Origin: Candidatus Obscuribacterales bacterium
GTDB taxonomy: Bacteria > Cyanobacteriota > Vampirovibrionia > Obscuribacterales > Obscuribacteraceae
NCBI GenBank assembly: GCA_020050685.1
Contig: JAGVKG010000013.1
Coordinates: 178,418-242,417, forward strand
DNA: 64,000 nt
Reading direction: 5' to 3'
The position numbers and the translations under genes were made by a program. The notes under the pieces are model-generated. The model did not search any database and was not told where the DNA came from. It saw only the letters and a list, made by a program, of their open reading frames with translations. Positions within the stretch are counted from its first letter, which is position 1. Each line of letters starts with the position of its first letter. Of the stretch, positions 1 through 8,533 are shown in pieces.

Positions 1-1803
1 CACTATGCCGAACGACCAATTACTTTTGCCAATAAAGCGGCCTCTAAACGCCCGCCGGTTGTGGACAAGGCGCAAGTCTATGAAAGCGAAGTGCAAGAGG
101 TAGAACAAGCGGTAAGACAGATCAAAGAACTAATTAGCGTTGGTCGATCCGGGGCCGATATTGGTGTTTTCTTTTGTGATCGTCGCTACCAAGATCTGTT
201 ACAAGAAAGTTTGGACGGACAAGCCGTTGCTTATCGAACCGCGGCAGAGTCGGAATCAGAATTGCTTCCTGATGAATCCGGTGATTTGCTCGCCTTTCTC
301 AAGCTTATAGTTGATCCGGATGGTCCGAAAGCCAGAGAATCGTTTGAAAAAACTTGTCAATTGAGAATAAAGGAAGTTGATCCCAAGTTGTTTGCCACCA
401 TTGCCGCATTTGCTGAGGCCAATAATCTTTCATTTCTCAAAGCTGTCGAAATTTATGCGGAAGCTACTGCGGATCAATCGTGCAAAGAATTGGAAGCACT
501 GGTGCGCGTGATTAGATCTATGCACCAAGAAGGCTTGCCACCGGCAGAAACAATCGCGCTTTTGAAGAGAACGCAGCGCTTGGAAGAATATTACAAGGCT
601 CAGCGCGTTCCTCCTGAGGCTAGATATGAACCACTTTCCAGAATCAATCAACTGGAAAGAGAGGCAAAAGAATTTAAAACGGTGGCGGAATTTGTCAAAC
701 ACATTGTGGCGCGCAAGCAAGGACAACCAAGCACTACCGATGGTGGCCTGTGGCTAATGCCGGTGACAGAGGCAAAAGGTCGCGAGTTTGCCATTGTATT
801 TATTCTTGGTTTGGCCAGTGGTATTATGCCTGGCGCCAAAGCAAATTTGGAAAATGAAGATCGTCGGCGTTGTTATGTCGCATTTACCAGAGCAAGGGAA
901 CGCCTAATTGCCCTTTGTCCGCAAAGCTTTGGGCAAACCGCTTGTTCGCCCTCGAAGTTTCTTTATGAATCTGAGTTGCTCGCAGAGGAGATTCCGGTCG
1001 CGCAAGCAGAGCCCGTCAAACCGGCAGCGCCTGCAAAACTAGCAGCGGCTTCCACACAAGCGGTAAAACCTTTGCCAAGCGCTGCAGCACAGACGCAAAA
1101 GCCACCGGTGCCGCCAGTACAAAAGACAGTACAAGCCCCGACGCAGCCACCGCCACAACCGGCTCAACAGCCAATGCAGAGACCGGCAACTCAGCCGGTG
1201 CCACCAGTTGCACAACCAGCGTCGCCGCGACCGCCTGTTCAGCCGGCAGCACAAGCTCCTGTGCCGCCACCGGCGCCAATACAACAACCGGTCCAACAAC
1301 CAATTGCGCCTGCAGCACAATCGGCCCCGGTCCAGCAACCGCCTCGGTCTGCTCCGCCACCGGTTTCTCAAGCGCCTGTTGCTCATTTGCCCGTACAGCC
1401 AACGCCAAAACCAGCACCACAAACTCAGGCGCAGACGCAGCCTCCAGCAAGTCCGCCGCAGCCGCCGATTACACAACCAGCCGCGCAGCTACCGATACAA
1501 CCACCCGTACAACAACCTGTACCGCAGCCGTCACCCACTCTCGCTGCCCCACCTCAAGTTGCTCGGCCGCAGGCACAAGCACCGGCTGAGCCGTCGGAGC
1601 CAGTTGTCGCTCCTTCACCGCCCGCACGAGAGCCGCGTCAGACAAACAATTGTCCAAACTGCAAGAGTGATTTGGAAGGCGATCCACGCTTTTGTGGATC
1701 TTGTGGTTTCGATTTGCGTCAATTAGTTTGCGTTTCTTGCTTGGCGCCGATAGAAGCAAGCGCAAAATTCTGTGGCGAGTGTGGTACTCATGTACAAAAA
1801 TAG
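1..1803 (+). CDS. UvrD/PcrA-like helicase C-terminal part with Pro-rich linker and double zinc ribbon (5' partial)
   Basis: The frame is open from base 1, so the start and the Walker A half lie outside the window. The visible part is the second RecA-like domain of an SF1A DNA helicase. VTEAKGREFAIVFILGL (nt 763-813) matches motif V, and YVAFTRARERL (nt 874-906) matches motif VI with its arginine finger. A Pro/Gln/Ala-rich, low-complexity linker of about 210 residues follows (nt 1000-1640). Two zinc ribbons close the protein: CPNC (1651) with CGSC (1693), and CVSC (1729) with CGEC (1771). Such helicases unwind DNA during repair or replication restart. A Pro-rich tether ending in two ribbons is unusual for the family and suggests a mobile protein- or nucleic-acid-binding end. 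The helicase assignment is secure, the exact subfamily is not. Confidence 0.8.
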   Translation, partial: HYAERPITFANKAASKRPPVVDKAQVYESEVQEVEQAVRQIKELISVGRSGADIGVFFCDRRYQDLLQESLDGQAVAYRTAAESESELLPDESGDLLAFLKLIVDPDGPKARESFEKTCQLRIKEVDPKLFATIAAFAEANNLSFLKAVEIYAEATADQSCKELEALVRVIRSMHQEGLPPAETIALLKRTQRLEEYYKAQRVPPEARYEPLSRINQLEREAKEFKTVAEFVKHIVARKQGQPSTTDGGLWLMPVTEAKGREFAIVFILGLASGIMPGAKANLENEDRRRCYVAFTRARERLIALCPQSFGQTACSPSKFLYESELLAEEIPVAQAEPVKPAAPAKLAAASTQAVKPLPSAAAQTQKPPVPPVQKTVQAPTQPPPQPAQQPMQRPATQPVPPVAQPASPRPPVQPAAQAPVPPPAPIQQPVQQPIAPAAQSAPVQQPPRSAPPPVSQAPVAHLPVQPTPKPAPQTQAQTQPPASPPQPPITQPAAQLPIQPPVQQPVPQPSPTLAAPPQVARPQAQAPAEPSEPVVAPSPPAREPRQTNNCPNCKSDLEGDPRFCGSCGFDLRQLVCVSCLAPIEASAKFCGECGTHVQK

Positions 1804-2216
1804 CTACCAGCCACCTTAGCATTCTTAAATAATCGAGTTTGTTTTACAGGCAGGCAAACACGATTCAAACCTAGTATCCATAGGCATTTGGTCGTCTACT
1901 CGTCTCAGCCAGGGCTGGGAAAACCCAGGAGAAACAAGCAAAAAAGCCTCGCGACGAGATAGGAATTTTGTCATTTATGTTGTGCTTGTGGCGCCCCTTG
2001 ATATGCTTGTAATAGTATCGGTTCGGCTGATTGAAATTGTAAGTAAAGTAGATGCTGGGGTGGATCGATTAACTTACAAGAGATTAGACTTACATGAGCA
2101 AGTCAGCGCATTGTACTGGTACTAAGGGGCTGGGCAACAGACAAAATTTGAAATCCCTATCGAACAGTAATTCGAGCCGGTGGCTTAGCCGCTGGCGTTA
2201 AACGAGGAAGGGGCGG
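1804..2216. other. 413-bp intergenic region, no gene recognised
   Basis: No convincing ORF or tRNA is seen. A short hairpin CTGGG-AAAA-CCCAG lies at 1915-1928 without a following T-run, and CTCGTC/GACGAG arms flank that area, so some RNA structure is possible. I compared it by eye with c-di-GMP-I riboswitches and could not match the conserved core. The right end carries the leader and Shine-Dalgarno of the next gene. Confidence 0.4.
2176..2196 (+). promoter_or_regulatory. Leader hairpin just upstream of the Shine-Dalgarno of the receiver-kinase gene
   Basis: GCCGGTGGC-TTA-GCCGCTGGC folds into a 9-bp stem that includes G-U wobbles and a 3-nt loop. It ends 8 nt before the strong AGGAAGGGG Shine-Dalgarno (2205-2213), which sits in front of ATG 2217. 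Its position would let it modulate ribosome access. No function is established. Confidence 0.4.
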
Positions 2217-3323
2217 ATGTTCGAGAAGCAAATTAGCATTTTGCTAATTGAGGACGATACAGAAAATTCTGGAGTCGTTCAGAGCACGCTGTCGCTTGTT
2301 TCCGACGTGAGTTGCCAATCTGTTGTACGTGTGGCCGATGCAGTTAAGCTTTTGAAGCAGAAGCGTTTTGATTTAGTAATCTTGGACCTATGTTTGCCGG
2401 ATGCGCAGGAGTTGCCAATTATATTGGTGTTACAGGATCGCTGTCCGGAAATGCCGATTATCGTTTTGGCTGGCCCAGATGCGGAAACTCGAGCGGCTGA
2501 GGCGGTGCGTCTCGGTGCAGAGGATTACTTGCTTAAGAGCGAGATTACGCCCAATCTTCTTTATCGCTCGATCTATTACTCGATTGAGCGCAAACGAGCC
2601 CGGGAAATGTCCAAGCAACTGCTTTTGATGAAGCAGCGAGAAGACTTTATTGCCACGCTCACGCATGATTTGAAGAATCCCCTGATTGGGGCAGAAAAAA
2701 TGCTTGAGCTTTTGCAAGAGTGCAAACTGGGCGTGCTGACGGACAAGCAATTGCAAGTGATTGATCTCTTGCGCAAGAGCAATCGAGAGCAGCTGGATAT
2801 GATCCAGCAGTTATTGGAAGTCTATCGCTATGAGGCGGGTGTGCAAGCGCTGACCTTCCAAAATGTTGATCTGGTGTCGTTAATAAACGACTGCGTGGCT
2901 GAGCTTAATCCGGTAGCCGAGTCGCGAGACTTGCAGATTCATCGTTTGTTGTCCGGCGATCTTAAGTCCATTTGGGCCGATAGTCATGCTATCCGGCGCG
3001 TCGTGAGAAATCTACTTTTGAACGCTATTAAGTTTAGCCCGGAAGGCGGGCGAATCGATGTTGTTGGCAAACGTAACGAAGAACAGGTAGAAGTATCCGT
3101 AAAAGATGAAGGCGTAGGCATTCCAGAAGTAGAAGCGGGGATGTTGTTCCAACGCTTTGTCCAGGGTTCGGCTGGCAAAGGGCACACGCCAGGTACCGGG
3201 CTGGGATTGTATTTGTCACGCAGAATTGTCGAGGCACACGGCGGGCAACTTGATTGTGCCAGCCAAGAGGGCAAAGGCAGTGTCTTTGTTGTGCGCTTGC
3301 CGCTATTTATACCAGCGACGTGA
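2217..3323 (+). CDS. Soluble receiver-histidine kinase (REC-HisKA-HATPase)
   Basis: A 368-residue signalling protein with the reverse of the common hybrid order. An N-terminal receiver domain (residues 5-120) has the acidic pocket at E12-D14, phospho-acceptor D57 in VILDLCLPD, and K107. It is followed by a HisKA dimerisation domain with H150 in FIATLTHDLKNPL. The C-terminal ATPase has an N-box (NLLLNAIKFSP), G1 (DEGVGIP) and G2 (GTGLGLYLS). There is no membrane segment, so it must be cytoplasmic and probably takes its signal through the receiver, as in phosphorelays. AGGAAGGGG precedes the ATG. No output regulator is adjacent. Its last 17 bp overlap the convergent coaE gene. Confidence 0.88.
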   Translation: MFEKQISILLIEDDTENSGVVQSTLSLVSDVSCQSVVRVADAVKLLKQKRFDLVILDLCLPDAQELPIILVLQDRCPEMPIIVLAGPDAETRAAEAVRLGAEDYLLKSEITPNLLYRSIYYSIERKRAREMSKQLLLMKQREDFIATLTHDLKNPLIGAEKMLELLQECKLGVLTDKQLQVIDLLRKSNREQLDMIQQLLEVYRYEAGVQALTFQNVDLVSLINDCVAELNPVAESRDLQIHRLLSGDLKSIWADSHAIRRVVRNLLLNAIKFSPEGGRIDVVGKRNEEQVEVSVKDEGVGIPEVEAGMLFQRFVQGSAGKGHTPGTGLGLYLSRRIVEAHGGQLDCASQEGKGSVFVVRLPLFIPAT

Positions 3324-3897
3324 GCAGTTCTTGCACGCGCTTTTTTGTTTCTTCCCGGCTGCCTGAATTGTCGATGATTGCATCGGCCCTGGCTGCTTTT
3401 TCTTTCTGCGGCAACTGAGCTGCAAGGCGCTGATCAATTTCTTCATTGCTTAAGCCATCGCGCTTTTGCAGGCGGCTGCGAATATCGGATTCTTTGGTGA
3501 CAACCACCCAAACTTCGTCATAACGATCTTCGAGCCCAGCTTCAAACAAGAGGGGCACAAGCACAGCGATTTGTGGTGCCTGGGACAAGGTGGCAATTTG
3601 TCTTGTGCATTCTTCTAGTACTAATGGGTGTACGATCGCTTCTAGTTGTTTGCGCTTGTTCTCGTTGCTAAATACAAGGGCTCCCAATTTGGCGCGATCA
3701 ATAGCATTGGTTGTGTCGTTGAGAATCTCTTTGCCAAAAGCCGCCAGAATTTGTTCTTGTGCTGGTTTTGATTCGGCGAGAATTTTGTGCACGACCATGT
3801 CCGTGTCAATCACCGGCACTGCGAGCGACTCTAAAATGTTGCCCACAGTTGACTTGCCGGAGCCAATTGATCCGGTTATGCCAATTATTTTGCTCAT
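3307..3897 (-). CDS. coaE: Dephospho-CoA kinase
   Basis: Catalyses the last step of coenzyme A synthesis, ATP-dependent phosphorylation of the 3'-hydroxyl of dephospho-CoA, in the cytoplasm. The protein is 196 residues, the usual family length. The P-loop GSIGSGKST lies at residues 9-17, followed by the conserved VPVIDTDMVVHKIL segment (substrate-binding DxD-like region) and the CoaE HPLV motif. It is the second gene of a two-gene minus-strand unit, 14 bp behind the secreted-protein gene. It converges with the receiver-kinase gene, and their 3' ends overlap. Confidence 0.95.
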   Translation of the reverse strand: MSKIIGITGSIGSGKSTVGNILESLAVPVIDTDMVVHKILAESKPAQEQILAAFGKEILNDTTNAIDRAKLGALVFSNENKRKQLEAIVHPLVLEECTRQIATLSQAPQIAVLVPLLFEAGLEDRYDEVWVVVTKESDIRSRLQKRDGLSNEEIDQRLAAQLPQKEKAARADAIIDNSGSREETKKRVQELLTSLV

Positions 3898-3911
3898 CTT
3901 CTTTGGTTCAT

Positions 3912-4622
3912 TTATAAGGTGCTGCCTTTAGAAACTAGAGAGCTGACGCGCAAAAGCAGATCGTCAATCATCGCCTGTGAGGCGCGGTTAAGCGAGCGCG
4001 AGCGAACGGCAGAGACTTCTGTTTTGTGTGGTGCAGTTTCCCGCACCGTTAAGACGATTTGATCGTTTGAGTTAGTGTCTAATTTGGTGTGCAAGACAAG
4101 TGTTCCCTGGTTGGAATCCATGGAGTCAATTGCTAAGTCGGTCTGTGCACAGGTGGCAATAATTGCCATAAAAGTATCTTCAAACGAGGCCAAATACGAA
4201 CGTGAAATTTCTCTCCTCTTGTTTGGCTCGTGCTCGTTGGTAATTGTCGCCTGTGTCGGGACTTTATTTTGTCTGGTTGGCGCGACACTTGAATGCGTTT
4301 CAAGCGGAGATTTATTTGTTGAGTGATGCAATATGAATGCGGCCCTGCCGGCCAAAGACGGCTTGGCTAGTCCTGTACCCAGAGGTGGTGGCAGTTGATC
4401 GTTGGCATCCGGAGTAGGAATAGGCGGACGTTCTTGTGCTTGCGCTGGCCGCGTATCAATAGTTGCCGGTGGCGGCACAACAAATTGTTGCTCTGTTTGT
4501 TGATTTGACTCAGCAGAGAATGCATTACTTGATATAACCAAGGAAATAACAGCGGCAAACAAAGCCAAAAGTACGGCGCGACAAGCAAATGATGTCGAGG
4601 AAAGTCTTGGCGATTTATTCAT
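3912..4622 (-). CDS. Secreted protein of unknown function upstream of coaE
   Basis: I chose the start at 4622 because it places a typical signal peptide at the N-terminus: a basic MNKSPR-type start, then a hydrophobic core ending near SSNAFSA. ATG 4631 is also possible, and the frame stays open to 4715. After the signal peptide comes a Pro/Gln-rich stretch (residues 40-100), then a compact C-terminal domain (about 150-235) with alternating strands. This part is reminiscent of small periplasmic BamC/DUF3568-like folds, but I cannot assign a family. No strong Shine-Dalgarno is visible. It is divergent from the TPR gene at 4862, with about 240 bp between them holding both promoters, and is probably co-transcribed with coaE. 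Confidence 0.65.
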   Translation of the reverse strand: MNKSPRLSSTSFACRAVLLALFAAVISLVISSNAFSAESNQQTEQQFVVPPPATIDTRPAQAQERPPIPTPDANDQLPPPLGTGLAKPSLAGRAAFILHHSTNKSPLETHSSVAPTRQNKVPTQATITNEHEPNKRREISRSYLASFEDTFMAIIATCAQTDLAIDSMDSNQGTLVLHTKLDTNSNDQIVLTVRETAPHKTEVSAVRSRSLNRASQAMIDDLLLRVSSLVSKGSTL

Positions 4623-4861
4623 TGCCGGCATTTTTGGGCTGGTTATTTCAAATAGACAAAAGTTAAGCAAAGTGTTCTGGTTGTGAAGCGATCCGCGGAA
4701 CCCAAGCATCATCACAAATTTAAGAAAGTTTGTCGAGATCTACTCGCGCCCGCTAATCAAGGCGCGGTTGTCAGTGGGCGATAATTTGGAAAGTCTATTT
4801 GTAAATCGGTGCAGTCAGGTCTTGCCGCCAAGACGAGCGCTCGAAGGAGAGTATTGATTCC

Positions 4862-6412
4862 ATGATTATGTTACCGCGTGTGTTTGTTGCCCTCAGTGCC
4901 ACGGTTACTCTCGGCGCTTTGTTCGCGGGAAGTAACTTTGGCTGGTTTGATATGCACTATGGTGCGGCGTGCGCGCAAGGCGAGACAGCCGAAGCCACAG
5001 GCGGCATTAGTGGCCGCATCGACACGGAAAGCAATACTCATGATGCTGACCAACACGTAAAGGAAGGCGAGCGTTGTGCCAAGTTCGGCAATTGGACTGG
5101 TGCAGCCGATGAGTTTGCTAAAGCCGTCAAGGCTAATCCGGCCAATATTGTTGCTTATTACAACTTGGGTGTCGCGTATGCACATTTGAAAAAATACGAT
5201 CAGGCAGCAGAGATGGAACGCCGGGCGATTGAAATGAATCCCGAGTACACATTGGCATACATCGAATTGGGCAGTATATTAGAACGTACCGGCGATTTGG
5301 CTGGTGCCGAAGAGGCCGAGGCAAAGGCAGTATCGCTTTCGCCAAACAATAAGATTGCCAAAGAAAACCTTTCCGCGCTTTTGGTCAAGAGAGCCTCGAG
5401 GCAAGTGAACAAAATGCCAGGCGAGGATGCTGCACGCAAGGGGCTTGGTCCAGCGGCTATGGAATCAGAAGCACTATTGAGAATGAATGTTTTCGATAGG
5501 GTCAAGCAAGGCAACACACACTTTCAACAAGGTGAAATGAGCAAAGCCAAGGAAACCCTTGGTCAAGCAGCAAAAGATTTCCCTTGGTCGTCTGTCGCTC
5601 ATGCTAATTTTGGTGTGGTGCTGGGAGCCACGGGCGATTTAGTCGGCGAAATTCGTGAAGAGCGAAAGGCTCTGGAAATTGATTCTGCTAATGTTGCGGC
5701 CCAAGTCAATTTGGGCTGGGCGCTTTCCCGCAAGGGCAAATGGGAAGAAGCTGAAACTGCTTATAAGAGTGCCTTGGCTCTCAATGCCAATTTGCTCGAG
5801 GCAAAAATTGGTTTGGCTGTAGCCACGGTTAAGCTTGGTCAAGTTGATAAAGGGCTAGAGAGTTTGCGTCAAATTGGCATTGAGCTTTCCGGTAATGCAC
5901 TGCCGAGCATTGCCACTGGAGCATTGCTTACCGATCTTGGACGCTTGGATGAAGCAGACGCGGCTCTGCAAGAGGCTTTGCGCCTAGAACCAAATAATCG
6001 TGAAGCCCAACAAAGAGTAGCCGCGCTCTTGTTGCAAAAAGGGCAGTGGGCTGCCGCGGCAGAGAAATATCAGGCTCTTTTAACTCCAGCCACGGCCGGA
6101 TCTAACAATTCGGGTGGCAATTGCGATAACTTGGTGGGCTTAGGTCTTGCCCTTTTGAAGAGTGGCGACAAGCAAGGCTCTCAGGACAAGTTTCGCCAAG
6201 CCTTGGAAATAGAGCCGGACAATGCTTGTGCTCATGCCGGTTTGGGACTGACCTTGCTTTCGCAAGGTGACAACAAGCAAGCAATGGAAGAAGCCCGCGA
6301 AGCACTCATGCTTGATCCTAAGCAAGAGCTGGCCCAGGCATTAATCAGCAAGTTGAATAACCACAAGGCAAGCACCAAGAACATTAGCGGACGCAGCAGC
6401 CGCTGGTTCTAA
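4862..6412 (+). CDS. Exported TPR-repeat protein
   Basis: A 516-residue protein with an N-terminal hydrophobic segment (residues 5-27) consistent with a signal peptide or anchor. About nine to ten tetratricopeptide repeats then fill residues 65-500, such as YYNLGVAYAHLKKYDQA and AQVNLGWALSRKGKWEEA. The repeats form two blocks separated by a linker near residues 175-215. TPR solenoids bind other proteins, and no catalytic domain is present. GGAGAG at 4846-4851 lies about 10 nt before ATG 4862; the second ATG at 4868 is an alternative. The gene stands alone and ends at a clear hairpin terminator. Confidence 0.85.
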   Translation: MIMLPRVFVALSATVTLGALFAGSNFGWFDMHYGAACAQGETAEATGGISGRIDTESNTHDADQHVKEGERCAKFGNWTGAADEFAKAVKANPANIVAYYNLGVAYAHLKKYDQAAEMERRAIEMNPEYTLAYIELGSILERTGDLAGAEEAEAKAVSLSPNNKIAKENLSALLVKRASRQVNKMPGEDAARKGLGPAAMESEALLRMNVFDRVKQGNTHFQQGEMSKAKETLGQAAKDFPWSSVAHANFGVVLGATGDLVGEIREERKALEIDSANVAAQVNLGWALSRKGKWEEAETAYKSALALNANLLEAKIGLAVATVKLGQVDKGLESLRQIGIELSGNALPSIATGALLTDLGRLDEADAALQEALRLEPNNREAQQRVAALLLQKGQWAAAAEKYQALLTPATAGSNNSGGNCDNLVGLGLALLKSGDKQGSQDKFRQALEIEPDNACAHAGLGLTLLSQGDNKQAMEEAREALMLDPKQELAQALISKLNNHKASTKNISGRSSRWF

Positions 6413-6456
6413 TCTGACTGCAGCTCTGGTTCTGGGACCAGATTGCCGTACTTTAT

Positions 6457-6503
6457 CCCAAATCTGGACTCGGGGTAATTCCCCCAATCTTTGGGCTGTT
6501 TTT
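6457..6503 (+). terminator. Rho-independent terminator after the TPR gene
   Basis: An outer stem CCCAAA (6457-6462) / TTTGGG (6490-6495) and an inner GGGG (6472-6475) / CCCC (6481-6484) form a nested hairpin. A T-tract (6499-6503) follows about 45 nt after the stop codon at 6412. Confidence 0.7.
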
Positions 6504-6540
6504 AAGCAAACGATCTTTTTTTCTGGTTCTGGTTAGAATA

Positions 6541-6546
6541 TATAAT
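6541..6546 (+). promoter_or_regulatory. Possible -10 box for the second TPR gene
   Basis: A perfect TATAAT sits in an AT-rich context about 90 bp before ATG 6636. No good -35 hexamer is seen at 16-18 bp, only a T-rich stretch, so this is a weak prediction. Confidence 0.3.
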
Positions 6547-6635
6547 AGGACTCTCAAAAATTTCGCGGCAAGGCAGTTTGAAACGATACTTTTGATGAGA
6601 AGGGCGACTTAATCGTCGTTGGCTGGGAGCCAATT

Positions 6636-7724
6636 ATGACCAGGCACAATTACAGAGTTCTAGCTTCCCTCAAGCGGGCCAAAATTGGCTGTCTGGCTTT
6701 AGCCATTCAAGCACTGCTTTGCTCGCCTGCTTTTGCAGGCGAAGCGCTGGATCTGGGTGTGCGTTTATACAATAGCGGGCGTTATCCGGACGCCGTAAAG
6801 ATATTAAGGCAAGCGGCTTTCCTTGAGCCAGGCAATGTGCGCGTGCATTACTATTTGGCCAATGCGCTTTTAGCAACTGGTGCTAAGGATCAGGCCATGC
6901 AGGAATATGGCATGTGCGTCTGGCTTGAGCCCAATAGTGATGCAGCAAAATACAGTCGCCTGGCTTTGAATCAACGGCTCGGTGTGCCTAGTACATTAAT
7001 TGCGACAAACCCGGGCAGCGCGAATGTGGCTCTACAAGCTGGTTCTGCACAGGTGAGTGATGCCGTGAGACCTGTAACTTATACCAACGAAAAAGTTAAC
7101 AACACAATGTCGGTGATACGCCGACAAGCGCACTATGAAAAAGAAAAGCAACGTCGAGTCGGCGAGGCTGGTGCGGCGCAAATGTCCTTGATAAGCGATG
7201 TTCAAGCCGGTCGTATTGAAGAAGAGGCGCGCTCGGAAATTGCCCGGGTGTTGACACCACCGGTGATTCCGCAAGCATACATTGCTCCTGGAGTTCGCCT
7301 GTTTGGCCCGCCACCAATGTGGGATCCGGCAGTGGCTCGAAGGCAAGCCGATCAAATTAGACAGTCTGCCGACGAAACAAAAAAGAAAATCCAAGCGCGG
7401 GCAAATGCTAGTGCACTCATTTATAAACAATTGTCTGAGCAACGACAAAAATCCTTGGATCAAGTTGTCGCCAGTGTGGAAGGACTCTTATCCGAGTCAC
7501 GAAGCCCAAGCGGTGTCAAGCTCAACCCAGTTGGTACAGATCTTTATGTTCGCTATTACGGAGACGGCAAAGGCGTCAAGCATTCGGCAAATCAATTGGC
7601 AAATGGCCGCGGAGTGGAAAAGCTGGTTGGTTCTAAGGCAAGCCAAGGCGTCTTGCACCACGATGGATATGCTTTCGACCCGCCACGGGTGATTAAAACT
7701 GTGACTGGCAAGATAATGGATTGA
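6636..7724 (+). CDS. Exported protein with N-terminal TPRs and a coiled central region
   Basis: A 362-residue protein. Residues 1-35 look like a signal peptide with basic residues, a hydrophobic core and a cut near SPAFAG. Two TPR units follow (about 37-105; LYNSGRYPDAVKILRQAA and YYLANALLATGAKDQA). The centre (about 150-280) is rich in Arg, Gln and Glu and probably helical or coiled. The C-terminus has no recognisable domain. GGGAG at 6625-6629 supports ATG 6636. The stop codon overlaps the -35 box of the downstream RNA promoter, so transcription probably restarts there. Confidence 0.75.
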   Translation: MTRHNYRVLASLKRAKIGCLALAIQALLCSPAFAGEALDLGVRLYNSGRYPDAVKILRQAAFLEPGNVRVHYYLANALLATGAKDQAMQEYGMCVWLEPNSDAAKYSRLALNQRLGVPSTLIATNPGSANVALQAGSAQVSDAVRPVTYTNEKVNNTMSVIRRQAHYEKEKQRRVGEAGAAQMSLISDVQAGRIEEEARSEIARVLTPPVIPQAYIAPGVRLFGPPPMWDPAVARRQADQIRQSADETKKKIQARANASALIYKQLSEQRQKSLDQVVASVEGLLSESRSPSGVKLNPVGTDLYVRYYGDGKGVKHSANQLANGRGVEKLVGSKASQGVLHHDGYAFDPPRVIKTVTGKIMD

Positions 7725-7750
7725 CACTTTTAATTGGACAGGGATATGAT
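7721..7750 (+). promoter_or_regulatory. Sigma70-type promoter of the structured RNA
   Basis: A consensus TTGACA (7721-7726), an 18-bp spacer and TATGAT (7745-7750) form one of the best housekeeping promoters in the window. The expected start at about 7757-7758 coincides with the first base of the RNA's closing stem. The -35 box overlaps the TGA stop of the preceding gene. Confidence 0.75.
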
Positions 7751-7757
7751 GACTTTA

Positions 7758-7962
7758 GTCTCGGTCTGGGGCAGAGCATCAAAAAGTTTTGTCCTACAGC
7801 TTCGAGTAATAGGGGTTCTCACTCGCGATGTGGACGTAGACCTATGAACCTATTTGGTGCCAACTAAAGAGGAATTAGGAAACGATAAAGCATCAAGGAA
7901 GTTCCCCACCTGGTAAACCAGGGTCAAAACTCGTCATCGGTCCTTGGCTGAGACCATTTTTT
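7758..7962 (+). ncRNA. Structured RNA of about 200 nt, 6S RNA-like
   Basis: The transcript predicted from the strong promoter has an overall hairpin-rod shape. The ends pair as GTCTCGGTC (7758-7766) with GGCTGAGAC (7946-7954), including G-U wobbles. A second long-range stem pairs AGTTTTGTCC (7785-7794) with GGTCAAAACT (7922-7931) with one mismatch. An apical stem pairs AATAGG and TTC (7808-7813, 7816-7818) with GAACCTATT (7846-7854). The 3' closing arm is followed by TTTTTT (7957-7962), as in a terminator. Length, closing stem and paired arms around an open middle fit 6S RNA, which binds RNA polymerase holoenzyme. I see no SRP-RNA, tmRNA or RNase P signature. The 6S identity is an inference; the existence of a structured RNA is better supported. 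Confidence 0.6.
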
Positions 7963-7966
7963 AAAA

Positions 7967-8533
7967 ATGCAATTAGGCGTTTCGGAAAATCACATAGAAC
8001 TGACGCTTGCTGATGCGGCTGCCACCAAATCATTTGGGCGTACGCTTGCTCAAGTCTTGCAACCAGGCACAATCATCGCTCTCAGAGGTGGCTTGGGCGC
8101 GGGCAAGACAACGCTTGTCCAAGGTATTGGCGAGGGGCTCGGCGTGCGAGAAGTGATTAACAGCCCTACATTCACTACGCTCAACGAATACGAAACTGGC
8201 AAGCTGCCAATTTTCCACATCGACCTTTACAGATTGAACGAGGACGAGGCCAATCCCAAAGATGTTCTTGGTCCTGGCATCGCCGTGGTTTTGGCTGAAC
8301 TTGATCAATTACAAGATCAAGGAGGGATCTTAATAATCGAATGGTCGGAATATCTTGGCGACAATTTGCCAGCCGATCATATTTTAATTAAGCTAGATTA
8401 CGCAAAGTCCAAGGAAAATCTTTCTTCTAATTTTGAGCAAGATTTTTCTGGCAGAGAAGCCAGCGTCCATGCTTATGGCGCCAATTCGAGCAATTTGCTC
8501 GAACAACTCAAGCGAATCCTTATATCTTGCTAA
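7967..8533 (+). CDS. tsaE: tRNA threonylcarbamoyladenosine biosynthesis ATPase TsaE
   Basis: TsaE is the ATPase that works with TsaB and TsaD to make the t6A37 modification of ANN-decoding tRNAs. Visible motifs are the Walker A GGLGAGKTTLVQG (residues 43-55), the family motif SPTFTTLNEYE, HIDLYRL and IEWSEYL. At 188 residues it is slightly longer than usual, with an extra tail of about 40 residues. ATG 7967 directly follows the T-run ending the upstream RNA and has no Shine-Dalgarno. Translation may therefore rely on read-through transcripts or a weak leader. Confidence 0.93.
   Translation: MQLGVSENHIELTLADAAATKSFGRTLAQVLQPGTIIALRGGLGAGKTTLVQGIGEGLGVREVINSPTFTTLNEYETGKLPIFHIDLYRLNEDEANPKDVLGPGIAVVLAELDQLQDQGGILIIEWSEYLGDNLPADHILIKLDYAKSKENLSSNFEQDFSGREASVHAYGANSSNLLEQLKRILISC

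Noticed and set aside
1016..1476. Long minus-strand frames opposite the Pro-rich linker of the helicase
   Set aside because: They arise from the repetitive CCG/CAA/GCA composition of the linker codons; they are Arg- or Val/Ala-rich, lack start signals and show no domain.
1860..1990. Possible c-di-GMP-I (GEMM) riboswitch in the leader of the receiver-kinase gene
   Set aside because: Short matches such as GGCAAAC and GCAAAAAAGCC suggested it, but the conserved core and paired regions could not be aligned.
7808..7854. RNase P RNA or SRP RNA for the structured RNA before tsaE
   Set aside because: AATAGGGGTTC resembles a piece of RNase P RNA, but the GAGGAAAGTCC core and the 350-nt length are missing; the SRP GGAAGCAGC loop is absent.
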